The notes beneath the pieces are model-generated. The model saw nothing but the letters and a program-made list of their open reading frames with translations, ran no database searches and was not told the DNA's origin. Both the position numbers and the translations under genes were made by a program. A stretch of 64,000 nt of DNA. It comes from Straminergon stramineum. Its lineage: Eukaryota > Streptophyta > Bryopsida > Hypnales > Calliergonaceae. Below are positions 38,071 to 49,602 of this stretch, piece by piece. Each line of letters begins with the position of its first letter. Position 1 is the stretch's first letter. The stretch covers positions 35,576,547 to 35,640,546 of the forward strand of contig OY987263.1 in the NCBI GenBank assembly GCA_963920665.1, written 5' to 3'.

Positions 38071-39985
38071 CAGACTCGTTCTATACATGCAGGGTTCCAT
38101 ACACAAGACTCACAGGACGTGGAATCTCTCAAAAAATGGAACGTGGAATCTCACAAATGTAGAAACGACAGAGCTCTAGTAACTCACTGGCTTAATTTGT
38201 ACAGGTGCTTCCGGCTCCTACTCCCCAAGCACTTCAAGATCACCTGATACCTTTGAGTGCGCCCAACTCTTTGTCTGCTTGGTCATGTTTGTGATGTGAT
38301 CTCGCCCCTGTATCAAACCAGGAATTCGTTATTGCAAAGTTGGAGTAGGAGAATGGAACAAGCGAATTCGTCATCTAAGTCTTCTCATCAGAGATGGACG
38401 TGGACGAAACATGATCACAATCTTTTTTGATTAGTCTTCTAGATCCACAAATTCCGGCGCTTGGCTGCCGCTGCTTGGCTGCTTGCTACCACCCTATTTT
38501 TTGGCTTCCTATTTCTGGCACGTATGCTTCTCGAATTAGTAGACTGCCATGTCCATGCAAGTCACTTTATTTGAGGCCGCATCTTGGAAGGACTTTCCTC
38601 TACCCGAAAATTAATGCATTTTAATTTAGAGAAGATTTAAAGCTTGTCAACCTTGTTTTTTGCTTCTGTGGTGACTAACTGATCATTCGTGCTCTTGTTT
38701 AAAATTTGGTAATTGCCCGTGTGGAGAGGATCTTAGATATTGAGTTGATAATATTTTTTTTCCAATTCATTATCTTACAATATTTTACAACGTCTACTCA
38801 ACACATATGGCATACACTTGTTTAAAAAAAATGTTTAAATCATATCGTCAAATAGTTTGGGATAGTTGTTACAATGTTTCTTTGATGTTTGCTATTCTCT
38901 AGTAATTCACTGCTAGATTCCAAGTTCTTTCATTGATACAGTTGTAGCTTCCAAAAATAGTTATGCACTTAAGGTTATCATTCTATTTTGGAATACAATT
39001 TCTGTAGGGAATTTGAATTGGAAGTTCTACTAAGAAGTTTTGATGTTTGGTATATAAATCCCTTTCTCTAGCAAGAAAAAATGATCACAAGAAAATATTT
39101 AATATTTAACATATCACAATGCCTAATTGAAATAATTTCCTTTCAATTTTCATTGCAACATGCCCATAACTAGTCTCCTTTGTAACTGATATCTTAGTGA
39201 ATCCAATATCTAATAAATGTCTAGGAGAATTATTTTGAAATTCAATGCAAGACAGATATATATTATAGTATTCAACATCTGATTATTTCTCTTGGATTGG
39301 TCTCAAGTAACGTTCTATGTTAGGGTTAAAGCATTTTTTTACACTATATAACATTGAGTTAATTTTTGCTAAGTTTCTCATTTAAGAACTAAAATCACGT
39401 ATCACATATGGAGCTAATGGGTTGTCATAATTGTACTTCTAGGAGCACATTGCATTTAATTAGCTTTAAAGACACCATTCTCTAGCTTTTTGGTTTCGAT
39501 AATTCTAGAGTGAGCCAAAGAAGTCCAGGAAGAACACTATAATGTTCGTCACTATCATTATGATATTGTTTTAAATAATCTAAGTAAGAGCTGTAGATAA
39601 TTTATTTTTATGATGTTTAATTAGAATATTGTATTTCCTACACTCTAACAACATTTATTGTTATGCTGTCAATCCTTGACAATGGAGGTTAAGCTTCCAT
39701 GGGAAATGCATGAAGAGCTAAGAAATGTTTAATTGATTTCCATCTGTTTTTCCCTAAGTGAAAAGAAGAGAGTTCTACCAAAATTGCCTATGGAAGATCA
39801 TATTAGAGTAAAATAAAATTACAAACCATCAGCTACTAATCTAACATTAGGAAGATGATCTAGTTTCTATACATTCTCGAAATCTTTACCACAACATGCA
39901 ATAACCTTTGCTATTCTATGTGTTCAACTCTTGAGATTTTTAGAGAAGAGAGAAGGAAATTGATAGCACAAGGAATACAAGCATA
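38071..39985. other. AT-rich DNA in the putative long intron, nothing recognised
   Basis: No ORF of coding character and no clear repeat ends. Confidence 0.4.
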
Positions 39986-40279
39986 TTAATGTTTCAATGA
40001 AACTAAAAGACAAGCTAAAGCTGAATGGAATGCAAACATGTTGACAGTTAGGAGTACCTCTTGTCTTGCAACATTCTGTATGCTACTGGTGTCCTCCATC
40101 ATTCCTTGTGATGTATCCAAGTTTGGCACTTCAATATCTTCCTCCACAGCACTACCTCCTGCTCCGAAGGATAGAACTTTCCTAAGGTTCCCAAGTGTTG
40201 ATTGACCTGTCTTTGACACAGTTCTCTTGTTTCGAGTCATCATAGATTTTCTAAGTAACTTGTAAGATGAAAAATACAA

Positions 40280-41003
40280 AGAAATGCTTCTCTAATGCTT
40301 CTTTTGTCACACTATGACCTAGAGATGGAGGGTTACGATCATATACAAGCAATAGCGGAGATCATCCTTCTTCCAAACTAATACTGAGAAGTAGAAAAGC
40401 TACACAAGTCACGTAGCAGCAAAAGAGACTTTGGTTTGGAGAAATGACCACTACTTATATGGTTGAAATGCCCTTGCCTCATAGCCTACAATGGGACATT
40501 CTAGAGTAGGGTTGGCGATAGAAGCCGCCATTACCAATTAATAGCAATTGCACCTTACAGCTCATTGTTGTTGTTCAATGTGCCGTCAATTTTCAAAATA
40601 TTGTACTAGTAAACTTAAATAGCACTCTGTCCGGTCCTTTTTTTTTACTGTTACACTCCAATTAATTATTCCTTTCTAATTAATTTTAGCACACCATTCT
40701 TTCAAATGTATGTACTTTGAGTCATTCAACTGAATCAAGTGAGGCTGACACAACCGCCATACACTATGAAGGTTTTGTGGAAGGGCGGTGTTAATATAAT
40801 GTTCTAGAGAGGGTTGTAAAAGCTATTTTCATAATTAGTACTACACATTCATCCACTTCCATCCATCGTATTATCCCCTTACTGAATTGATGGAGAAGGT
40901 ACCACTGCCATTGAAGTACTTAACAAAGATGAATTGTCCTTCACCCAGCACCAAGGATCACCTTTAGTCTTCTTCATTTTTCTCTCCTCATGTAGTTTGT
41001 ATC
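40280..41003. promoter_or_regulatory. Putative bidirectional promoter between the divergent transposon-like genes
   Basis: This 0.7-kb AT-rich gap separates the first candidate exon of the leftward gene from the ATG of the rightward transposase. It has no ORF of coding character. A shared regulatory region is inferred from geometry only; no specific promoter motif is claimed. Confidence 0.35.
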
Positions 41004-44000
41004 ATGGCTTCCATTTGTGTAGATGGTCATGAGGTTCCCCTCGTATTTCTAGTAGATGAGGGAGGACATGCAAGAGTATTGAGCCATCTACTTCATGTCC
41101 GCTTCAGATTTGTAGAGTCATCTATATATGTTGAAGAAGAGAAGAGGTCAGAATCAGGAGAATTGTTGCAGTCTATTCCCATAGTAAAATCGATAGAAAA
41201 GCATGGAAATTGTTGGTACCTTGCTTGTGGAAACTATAGAGCTTACGGATTGCCTTTTTCTATTCTAGCTGCATCAACTGAGATTCAAAGTCGCCAATCT
41301 GACAATTCATCAGTGGATATGCCTTACATTGCCCATGCGATATCACCTATCCCGCCTTCTAAAGTTCTACCCATTGATCCAAACAATGTCCTCCGAGTAG
41401 TGAAGGTTGAAAAACTAGATCTAATCATAGAGTTGTCTAGTGAATCAGAAGCAGAGTCCTCAGACTTAGTGCTTCACAAGCAACCGTGCTCTGTTCAAGC
41501 TATAGTGCAAGAGAAGGTTGAAGTTAACTCATTGTCTGGCACACCGTCAAATAGTCATGCACAATCTCAATTGTCCCGTCCTCCATTGCATCCAAATGCA
41601 GTTGATCGAGAGAGCATAGTAGATTGTTTGAAGAGATTAGCTACTATGCATCGTTGTAGAAACGAATTGTCAACAGTGGACTTCAATGGTATGGAACAGC
41701 ATCGTGTGCAGTTTCTTCCACCTGTTTTCAATGGCAACGTTATCTTTGAACTACCACCATATCGGTCATCGTCGTCTTCCTCAGCAGCCAAGAACTTGGA
41801 AGGGATGGACAAGCGTTACGATGGACAGCCATGGTGCAAGTTGGTGACTACAAACATCCAAAACTCCGACAATCTCAAGTTTCGTAAGTCATACTACTCT
41901 AGTCATCTTGCTTGTAATAATCTAGAGTGTGATTACTTGATGAGGGCTTCTAAACGCAACGAAACAGAATGGACCGGTTACACAACCTTCCCTTTTGTAG
42001 TAGGGGATAGTCCTCCCAAGGATTGTACTCTAGTTTGCAAAGTCTGTAGAAAGTCTCCTACTTGTTTAAACACATGTGATGCTAGGATTTACTATTCGTA
42101 TAGTGATAATCCAAAAATGAGTAGGGCCGCCATTCACCTTGGACGACATGATCACCCTACGGCAAAGGGCATGTATAGAGACTCTACAGAAAAGATTTGT
42201 GGACTCATTGGGGAGCAAGTAGCAAAGACACTGACGGCCACCAACTCTGCTATTGCTCTATCTGCTAGCAAAGACTTCCTTACAACCTATCTATTTTATA
42301 ACAGAGAGGGAAAGAAGGAGATGCTGAAGGGGGAAGAAATAGAAGAGGTCATGGATCGTTTCCAATTTTTGAGCAGTCCAAACATACGGAATGTCATATC
42401 TTCATTTCGCTCAAACAATCAAGGAGGTGTCATCGACAACATCATGACCATGAAGAAAGAGTCTAGGTTCGAATACATTCACGACAGTGTCTTCCCTGAC
42501 CAAGGAAAGGAGAAGGTATACATTTTCAAGATGCTTACAGAAGGTCCTGGAAGTGGAGTGGACCTGGTGAGGCGAATGCAACCTGGAGGGAATCTACAGA
42601 ATGCATGGATGATGTTTGACCAGGTCAAGCGCGTAAAGGAGTGGACCACAATGGCTTGCCACGTGTATGATCCAGAGTACAAGAAGGTAATGACCATTTC
42701 AACATGTGATATGCAATCTGAAGATACCGAGATCCAAATACAATTTTGGAGGTGCTTGAACACTGTTATGTCACGATATGGAGTGGATCATCCAAATTTC
42801 AAGGGATTCATGGCAAACAGTGCTATGGCCAATTGGAATGCGGTTCGTATTGTCTACGGAACTGGGTTTGCGAATGACAAAATGGATAATCGAGAGAGGA
42901 CATGTTTGTTGCATTGGAGTACTTCCCTTCAGAAACACACCCAAAAGTACATTAAAGAAGCATTCCAACAACAACACAATTCACTATGCAAGCAATACAA
43001 AGATGCAAAGACTGTGGAGGAGGCATAGACACGATACCTTGCAATTCGATCTTGGTGGTTATCATCTGGAGCAACCACTGAAGATGCGCTTCATCATTTG
43101 GACCATTGGCTTGCATTTTGGCATTTTAGGTACCGCCAATGGGGAGGCTTCATGCAAATGGTAAGTGTACATTGAATCCAAATTTGCACATATCATTGAT
43201 CTTGATACATTCTAGTATATGATAGTTTGTTCATTTGTAGTTGGAGGTATGTAGGACTGAATTTGAAGTAATGAGTCATGAGTACCCATGGCTTACTTAT
43301 TTATCCCATCCAAATTTTTTCCTCGTAGTTTGGCTGGAAAAAGTAGTACCACTAGGCAACCCTTAAACACCCGTTGGATCTGACGAGTGATTTTGGAATG
43401 TCTAACAGTGTTACTGTTTCCAATCAAAGTGTGAGACCCCAGAAATTAGAGGATGCTAGGATGGTAGTGGTAAACTAGGAATTGCTGCCTTCTTGTTTTT
43501 ATTGTAAATATAGGTCATTCTCAAGGGGTTTCCTTCGCAAAGGAGTAAACTTAAGAAAATGTTTGTAATGGAATGTACTTCATTTTATTCCAATTATATT
43601 CGGATTTAGTTGTTACAGGACTCAATTTTTGTGAGTTTTGAAGTATAAACTTCAGTTTGGGAAGTCCTCATATTTTGGAATGGCTTTGTAGGATTTGAGT
43701 TTGGAAGAGTTGGTGGATATGCCTTCATGCAACCTATCAAAAACAGTTCATAACAAGTGGTTTCAAATGTCTGGAAACCGAGGCAACAATTTGTTTGATG
43801 CCACTTGTGACGACAGTATCCGTGCATGGATGCAAATGACAAACTACTGTGCTTTCTTGAGAGGACATTCTTGTGGATCTGGTCCATCAAAGGGAGAGTT
43901 GAAGTTGAGAGCTGCTAGACGAAGTGGAGACCCCAAGAAAATGGCAGAGGCGCTAAATACATTACCTGGAGCAATAGGTGTTGGAACTCGCATTCCGCAT

Positions 44001-45053
44001 TTGGAAGGAGAAGAAATCTTTGGAAGCATGAAGAGGAAGTTGGATGTTCCCATTGGAGATGCAGGAGACTCACATCGACCAGACAAAGTCAATTTTTCTC
44101 AACCTTGTGTTCGAACAAGGTCTACTACAGCTTTAACTGAGTCTTTGGAGGGCAAAGAAAAACAGCCTGAGGTGACCCATTCATGATATGTTACAGTTGC
44201 ATTTGAAAGCGATTGCAACACATCAAAGTGGCACATTGCAAGAATCAGCCACAAATCCAATGCTAAATGTCAAGCTCAACAACAAGGGTCAAATATCAAA
44301 TGCATAGGCAAAATTGCAAAGGGACGAAAGGGAACCCCAGCTCCCAACTATCGTGGGAGAAAGGAAGATTACGGAAGTAAACGCGAAGTAGTGGTAGACT
44401 TTTGGTTCTGTTGGGATGACATTGAACGATGTGTGAAAGGAACTAAACACAAGTGGGTTATAGATTGGCCTCAAGTACCAGAGACTTGGCCTGTTTTGAC
44501 TGGCACCAACCTCAATCGGGAAGAGATATTGCTATTGCAACATGCAGGCTTCCATCTTCAAGAGCGCCCTACACTATCACCACGTCGACTTTTCAACATG
44601 TCAAATATATTCAAGACTGCGTTGTATACTAATCCGCCACCACAAAATGCAGATGTTTATCCAACGGTTAGGAACAACCGAACCATACGGCGAATTGCAA
44701 ATTCACCAACTACAGAACAACGGAACAAGTGGGAGAGCGCTGGCAATGTTAAAGGACAAATAGTGGGAGTGACATTGCTTCCTTTTCCAGGCCTAGGAGC
44801 AATTGTGTCATTGGAGACCGGAACAGATCCTAACATACATGTGTATCAAATCACAATGGGTATGTTCCCCACGTGCACATGCCCAGACTTTGTGAATATG
44901 GTTGTTTCCGCTATTGGAGGTCGTCAACAATACGTAAATTGTAAGCACTTATATTATTTGTATCAGTACTTTTGCAAGATGGACATCCATGATGACAAAT
45001 TCATTCATGCACCGAGTTATAGCTTCAATGAATTGAAGCTACTTCTAGTTTGA
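41004..45053 (+). pseudogene. Mutator-like (MULE) transposase with SWIM zinc finger, two in-frame stops
   Basis: Two exons, 41004-43160 and 43692-45053, joined in phase 0 at GT-AG sites, about 1172 codons. A SUMO-interacting-like motif (LIIELSSESEAESSD) lies at about 140-153. A cysteine-rich region at about 290-385 (CNNLEC, CKVC, final GRHDHP) resembles WRKY/GCM-type zinc domains of MULE-related transposases. The DDE core lies at about 530-650: MMFDQVK (D539), STCDMQSED (D569) and GFMANSAMANWNAVRIVYG, followed by RTCLLHW. The last motif has Asn605 where related transposases would be expected to have Asp. A C-terminal SWIM finger, CTC-x19-CKH, occupies residues 1114-1138. TAG at 43026-43028 (residue 675) and TGA at 44184-44186 (residue 884) interrupt an otherwise open frame: coding resumes at once with TRYLAIRSWWLSS and YVTVAFESDCNTSKWH. 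This is a recently disabled transposase, unless stops are read through. No frameshift was seen. Confidence 0.8.
43340..43416. repeat. GGATCC-type palindrome, copy 5 (diverged), in the transposase intron
   Basis: AAGTAGTACCACTAGG, then CACCCGTTGGATCTGACGAG and GTGATTTTGGAATG, aligns with the left arm, core and right arm of the hairpin at 37570-37677 but is more diverged. It lies wholly inside the intron at 43161-43691. Confidence 0.55.
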
Positions 45054-45358
45054 GCAGGAATCATCATAATTCCAGAATAGGCATAGCCACATTTTTTTGT
45101 GTACTTCATCCGTATTGTATATGTTCACAAATATTACGATTGGAATGATTTGAAGCTTATGGAATTGAAAATGTTAATCCATTCATGGAATATGTCCCGA
45201 ATATGTCTCATTAGTCAATTGTCTTCAAGTAAGTTCATATTAACGATGAAGATGTACAATTGTAAACCCTATTCAGTAAGGCGTATATGAATATAAAAAG
45301 AAATTTATTTTTTTTCACAGATTTGTCCCAATAGTAAATTTTGACATTGTCTTTTGAA

Positions 45359-45665
45359 TTCCATTGTTTTCTCCTTAATTTTCCCATTTGCTTCTAGATT
45401 TTCTTCATTCCCCTTTCTTTCTTGTTATTCTTTCCCATGTTTTTCCTATCCCCATTTTTTTTTTGATCTCCTTCGTTTTTCTCTTTTCATTTTTTTTTCA
45501 TTCTCCATTTTTTTTTCTTTTCCCATTTTTTTTTCATTACCCATTTTTTTTCTTAACCCATGTTGTTTTCTTTGCCCTTTTATTGTCTTTCCACATTTTT
45601 CTTTCTTCCCTATTTTTTTATCTTTCTCCTATATTTTACTTTTTTCCATTTTATTGCTTTCCCCC
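45359..45665. repeat. Pyrimidine-rich tract (TTTTTCCCATTTTTT-like units)
   Basis: About 300 bp of strongly C/T-biased sequence with repeated CCCATTTTTTTT and TTTCTTTTC words, 0.3 kb past the transposase stop. The two overlapping Phe/Ser/Leu-rich open frames here are compositional artefacts. Confidence 0.75.
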
Positions 45666-47093
45666 CTTAGTTGGTGATGTTTTAGTATTTGTTTCATGAT
45701 GTCAACATTTGGCAATACTTAGAATTAAGAAGAAAAATCAATTTTAGATTTGAAAATGATATATAGTAAAACACCTCAAAATTAAGATGACAAGTGTACC
45801 AAAAATCCACAATAGCTTGTGGTCATCATCTCATACTATACATGTGACCTTCTACTAGTTTTGTTGGAAATCCCAATCGTAAAGGGATATTCAGAAGTCT
45901 TTGTTCTATGTATTCAATCTAGCTAGTGAGAACACTGCAATAGAGTTACTCCCAAATGACATCTACCTAGCATATTCAAAATGCCTGCTATATTTTCTAT
46001 TGTAGTCATTTCACCAAGTGCTCAAACTTTTCAACCAAGTGCTCAAACTTTGTAGCAAAGTTTGAAGGTCTTTTCTCGTAGTAATTAACAATTTTAAGAC
46101 AATGGAAAATGACTCATATCACAATCCACGGTTATAGGGCACACGGTTATAGGGCACAAAATTTACTATAAATAGTAAAAAATTCTACTTCTGGACTTTT
46201 TTTAAATAATAAAAATTTAGGGGAATGTTTTTTCTTTAAAATAATGTTTTCCAGGCTCCACGCTTGCAAACTCCATGCTCCAAGCTCACAAGCTCGCCGC
46301 TCCAAGCTCGCATGCTAGCGTCATTGGTGTTGATTGTAGTCTTCACAATTTTTGAAATTACCATGGAACTCCAAGTTTAGTACAAATTTTCTAAAAAAAG
46401 AAGAGTCCAAGCTCCAAATTTGTTGTCCTCTGCGGTCCTAGTGGTGTTTCAAATTCCATATTTGTCATATATAGTGGAATTTCAAAGTCAAGAAGAAGAT
46501 GAGCTTGGCAATCCACTTGATTCTTCAACCTAATAGAAGCAACATCAATAAATGCACCTCCCATGAGCTTAAAAAACACCAAACATTTGCATAATTCAAT
46601 AGAAAAATGTCCCCATTACACTAGTCATGGCACACCCACTTATGAATCTACCTAAAATTGCACTAAAATTGCCTCACATTCACCTCCACTCACGTCATTA
46701 TAGAAGAAATTGGGGATAGGGAGGAATTCCGAACTTGCCATGACATTGTTTTCTCTCCTATGAAAGTACAATGAGAATCTTGAACACAAGGAGAATTTGT
46801 GCTAAATTGGCAAGAAGTAGAGAAGCTCATAATAAAGATATCCACTATGATGAACAAAGAGTTATGTTTCTTCTCTTTCTTCAACATTAACTTCCTTCTA
46901 ATTCAAGCACACTAAAAATTTCTCATGATACAAGTTGTGTTTTCTTCTTCTTGGGATTCCTTTGGATGGGCTATCCAAAACCAAAGTTGTAGATTGTTAG
47001 CAAGACCCACTTCAATTGTACTATAGGATTCATTGTTGGCATACTTTGTTGAGGATACATGTGCTCATTGAATGGTCAAGTTGGGACAATCTA
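45666..47093. other. AT-rich intergenic DNA with short direct repeats
   Basis: Contains CACCAAGTGCTCAAACTTTT repeated once more at about 46014-46050, GGTTATAGGGCACA twice at about 46131-46158, and a cluster of CTCCAAGCTC words at about 46255-46310. No gene recognised. Confidence 0.5.
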
Positions 47094-47298
47094 CACTAGT
47101 AGAAAACGACATTGATTTCAGCAAAATTCATCTAACGCAAAATTCAGTTTTATGCCAAAATACATAGAAATTGTGTTGGCTACAACGTAGTTTTCAAAAT
47201 ACTACGTTGCAGCCAACGTAGTCTCTATGTTTTTTGGCAAAAAATTGAATTTTGCGTTAGATGAATTTTGTTGAAATCAACGTTGTTTTCTACTAGTG
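47094..47298. mobile_element. CACTA-type MITE, 205 bp, with CTA target duplication
   Basis: Starts CACTAGTAGAAAACGACATT and ends AACGTTGTTTTCTACTAGTG. The arms pair over most of the element, including a second inverted block (ACAACGTAGTTTT / AATACTACGTTGCAGCC) near the centre. CTA flanks both sides (47091-47093 and 47299-47301), the 3-bp duplication expected of CACTA elements. Non-coding. Confidence 0.87.
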
Positions 47299-47394
47299 CT
47301 ACCTCCCCGAAATCTAGTTGTCCCCATGACGTTGGTTGATTTTGATGTTGCTCATAGAACATGTAGGAGTTGGAATGATGTCCCTGAAGAGACA

Positions 47395-47640
47395 CATTAG
47401 AAGAAATTTGGGGCCCTTAGAAGGCAATTTGACTTTCTATCATAGTGCATTTGTAGGGCATAAGAAAAATTTTAAATTATGAAATTTTTTAAAATATTAT
47501 TTTTCTAAATCACCCCAAAATTAATACTTTTCAAATTTATTATATTTTCAAATTATTATTTGTATATTCCTACTTTTGTTGTATTTGTACAACAACAAAA
47601 AGTCAAATGGCCCTCTAGAGGCCCCAAATTTCCTCTAATG
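47395..47640. mobile_element. TIR element, 246 bp (CATTAGARGAAATTTGGGGCC ends)
   Basis: CATTAGAAGAAATTTGGGGC at the left is matched by the inverse of GCCCCAAATTTCCTCTAATG at the right; the arms extend about 42 bp with a few mismatches. The AT-rich interior is non-coding. No target duplication is obvious because the outer bases are part of the repeat. Confidence 0.78.
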
Positions 47641-48687
47641 GATTGAGGGTGTGGCACACTCTTTGCTCATTGGGAGGTATCACTTCAACCCCACCCACAA
47701 TGGTGTTTTGCGAAGGAAATGATAAAGACCATATTTGATTAGACCTATAGACTATTTGTGAAGTCGTGGGTGCTCACAATACCACTAGCTAATTGATGCT
47801 TGGATGTTGGTGAGCTTTGAAGTTTTTTCTTTGAAGATTGTTTTGATAAATCAAGTTGTTATGAATCCATGTTTAGAAGTGATGAATATAGATTGTGGTA
47901 ATTTTAGTTTGTGAAGAATTTAGATGAAGTTGTGAAGAGTTGAGGTTCTAAGGAATGCAATTTTAGTTTTGTCACATTTGGGTTGAAATATGTTGTCTAC
48001 AAATGTGACATTGTGTGGAAATTGGAGCACTTCTTTGTGTTGGTTGTATAGACTTTTGAGGTTTAAAATGACTACATCCAAGTTTCTTTTTTGGTATGTT
48101 CTTATAGTTTGTTTTACAGTTGTGGAATTTTTAGCATACTACAAGTGCTTTAGAAATTTCTTTAACATTATAGTGTATAAATAGTTTCTTGTAGGGCTTG
48201 TGGGAATTTTGTAAATATGACATTCAAACATGTCGTTGGCCTTTTAGCATGCATGATCCCATGGTTCAATTAATTGCTAGATTTTAAAGCCTCTTTAATT
48301 GTGTTATTCAATACATAACTTGTGTTATTTGTTATTTGTTTTGTTTGTGAAATGTACCATAGCTCGCTAGTAGTTTGGACAACTTTCTACCTAAAAATTA
48401 ATTAAAGTACAAAAAATAGTTAGGCAATCCAAAATAAGAATATATTAAATTCAAAAAGTTTCAAAATATAATCAAAACAAGTTAGGCATTTATTCAAGTT
48501 GTTCTAACAATTTTGGGATGGTTGTTGCTACTTTCATCTAAGACAAACACATTTACCTAAACCCTTGTCTTGACCTCAAAATCCTAAACTCTTTACCTTT
48601 TGTATTTAGATTTTGTTAAGTGTTAGGATTTACTCAAGAACAGTTGAAATGGCAAGGCAAAAACTTTGCAATGTATATTTATAGTTA
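47641..48687. other. AT-rich intergenic DNA, no gene recognised
   Basis: Only short ORFs without domains. No repeat termini seen. Confidence 0.45.
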
Positions 48688-49502
48688 TTACCCCCTAACT
48701 GCCTAAACAACCGTGTATGGTGGATCTGATATTTCAGGCCCATTTTTGTGTGGGTAGTTAAATTCTTGAGACTCGTTCAAAATTTTTTTTGGACAGCTTT
48801 GAGGGTTAACTATGGAAAATTTTCATTTTTCATTGAGAAAAGTACATATTCAATTATTGAGAGGTCTTCAAAGGCATATGTGTACAAAAAGTGGAGTGTA
48901 AAGCTTTACTTCATTTCTCAGCTTAATGCAGAGCTTGGCAATTTCATTTGATTTGAGATCTAAGAAATTGTACTTATCCATTTGCTTTGTGAATGGTCCC
49001 AATGAAAAGTTTAAAGTCTTTTCATGATTTCACCATTGAAAATTTCAATATGCAAGAGTTTATTTGAAGCTATTTGCAATTTCTACTTAAAAACAAAAAT
49101 TGCATTTCAACAATTGCAAGGTGGATTGTGTAATGAGTTTGATATTTTTTCACGTGAAATTAAGTTTTTGGAAGTGCATTTTAGTGTGCTAACACTCTTT
49201 GAAGTTGTTCATGTTACCTCCGATTCCAAAAAACATTTATATGCAAATTTTTGAAACATTGTAGACAAAGACAACATACTAAAAATAGAAAATGTACATT
49301 TCCCTTGGTATAACATCACAACTCCTAGGAAATTTTGCACTCAAAATTGGTGTACATAGTAATGAACAAGCTCTATTAACATCTATACGATTAGATTTGG
49401 GAAAAAACACAATTTGCTTCATTGAGGATAACTACAAGTCATTGCTTTTTTTTCATACTTAGTTAAAACACACTTGGAAAGGCTTAGGCACTTAGGGGTT
49501 AA
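48688..49502 (+). mobile_element. TTAA-flanked TIR element, 815 bp (third subfamily)
   Basis: The right end is CTTAGGGGTTAA; the left end is TTACCCCCTAACTGCC, with one changed base in the TTAA. The interior matches 51682-52501 in order: TTTCAGGC, GGTTAACTA, GAGATCTAAGAAATTGTACT, ACCATTGAAAATTT and ATTGCATTTCAACAATTGCA. Non-coding. Confidence 0.78.
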
Positions 49503-49555
49503 CAAAGAAGAAATGCAATATTGTATGGGGCAAGTTGAATTTTTATGAATTAGGC

Positions 49556-49558
<3 letters not shown>

Positions 49559-49595
<37 letters not shown>
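49559..49595. repeat. (TA)n microsatellite
   Basis: An uninterrupted TA dinucleotide run of 37 bp. Confidence 0.97.

Positions 49596-49602
<7 letters not shown>

Larger units (their letters stand above)
34586..40279 (-). pseudogene. Upstream exons of the methyltransferase-like gene, or a separate small acidic protein gene
   Basis: Three candidate exons, all phase 0, join in frame: 40279-40058 (possible start Met at 40279 or 40243), 35290-35237 (an 18-codon microexon) and 35026 onward. The peptide is polar and basic, then acidic (GQRRGKRPRIAST, then SSDSSDDERT), which suggests a nuclear protein. Read to its stop, the third exon ends at 34586 with EVIILSSDSDEDDDIDILE, which resembles a SUMO-interacting motif. 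Alternatively a donor after 34685 (GAG-GAG|GTGTGC) would splice in phase to 34362 and fuse these exons to the ParB/methyltransferase-like protein. The short 223-bp gap to 34362 favours one gene. The first intron would be about 4.8 kb and contains the tandem repeats and palindromes. The assignment of the 40.1-40.3 kb exon is the least certain part. Confidence 0.45.

Noticed and set aside
37693..38247. Open frames on both strands with repeating peptides
   Set aside because: Produced by the degenerate 18-21-bp tandem repeat; no start context, splice support or domain.
31334..44186. All four in-frame stops can be derived from sense codons by a single C-to-T or G-to-A change, suggesting deamination of methylated cytosines
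   Set aside because: Every stop codon can be reached by such a change (CAA, CAG, CGA or TGG), so without ancestral sequences the pattern is not evidence.
29699..45400. Outer terminal inverted repeats of a 15-kb transposon
   Set aside because: I compared the sequence just beyond both gene 3' ends by eye and found no convincing match; the ends may lie farther out or be too short to see without alignment.
45354..45699. Two overlapping open frames of 107 and 103 codons
   Set aside because: They lie in a pyrimidine tract and encode only Phe/Ser/Leu/Pro low-complexity sequence.
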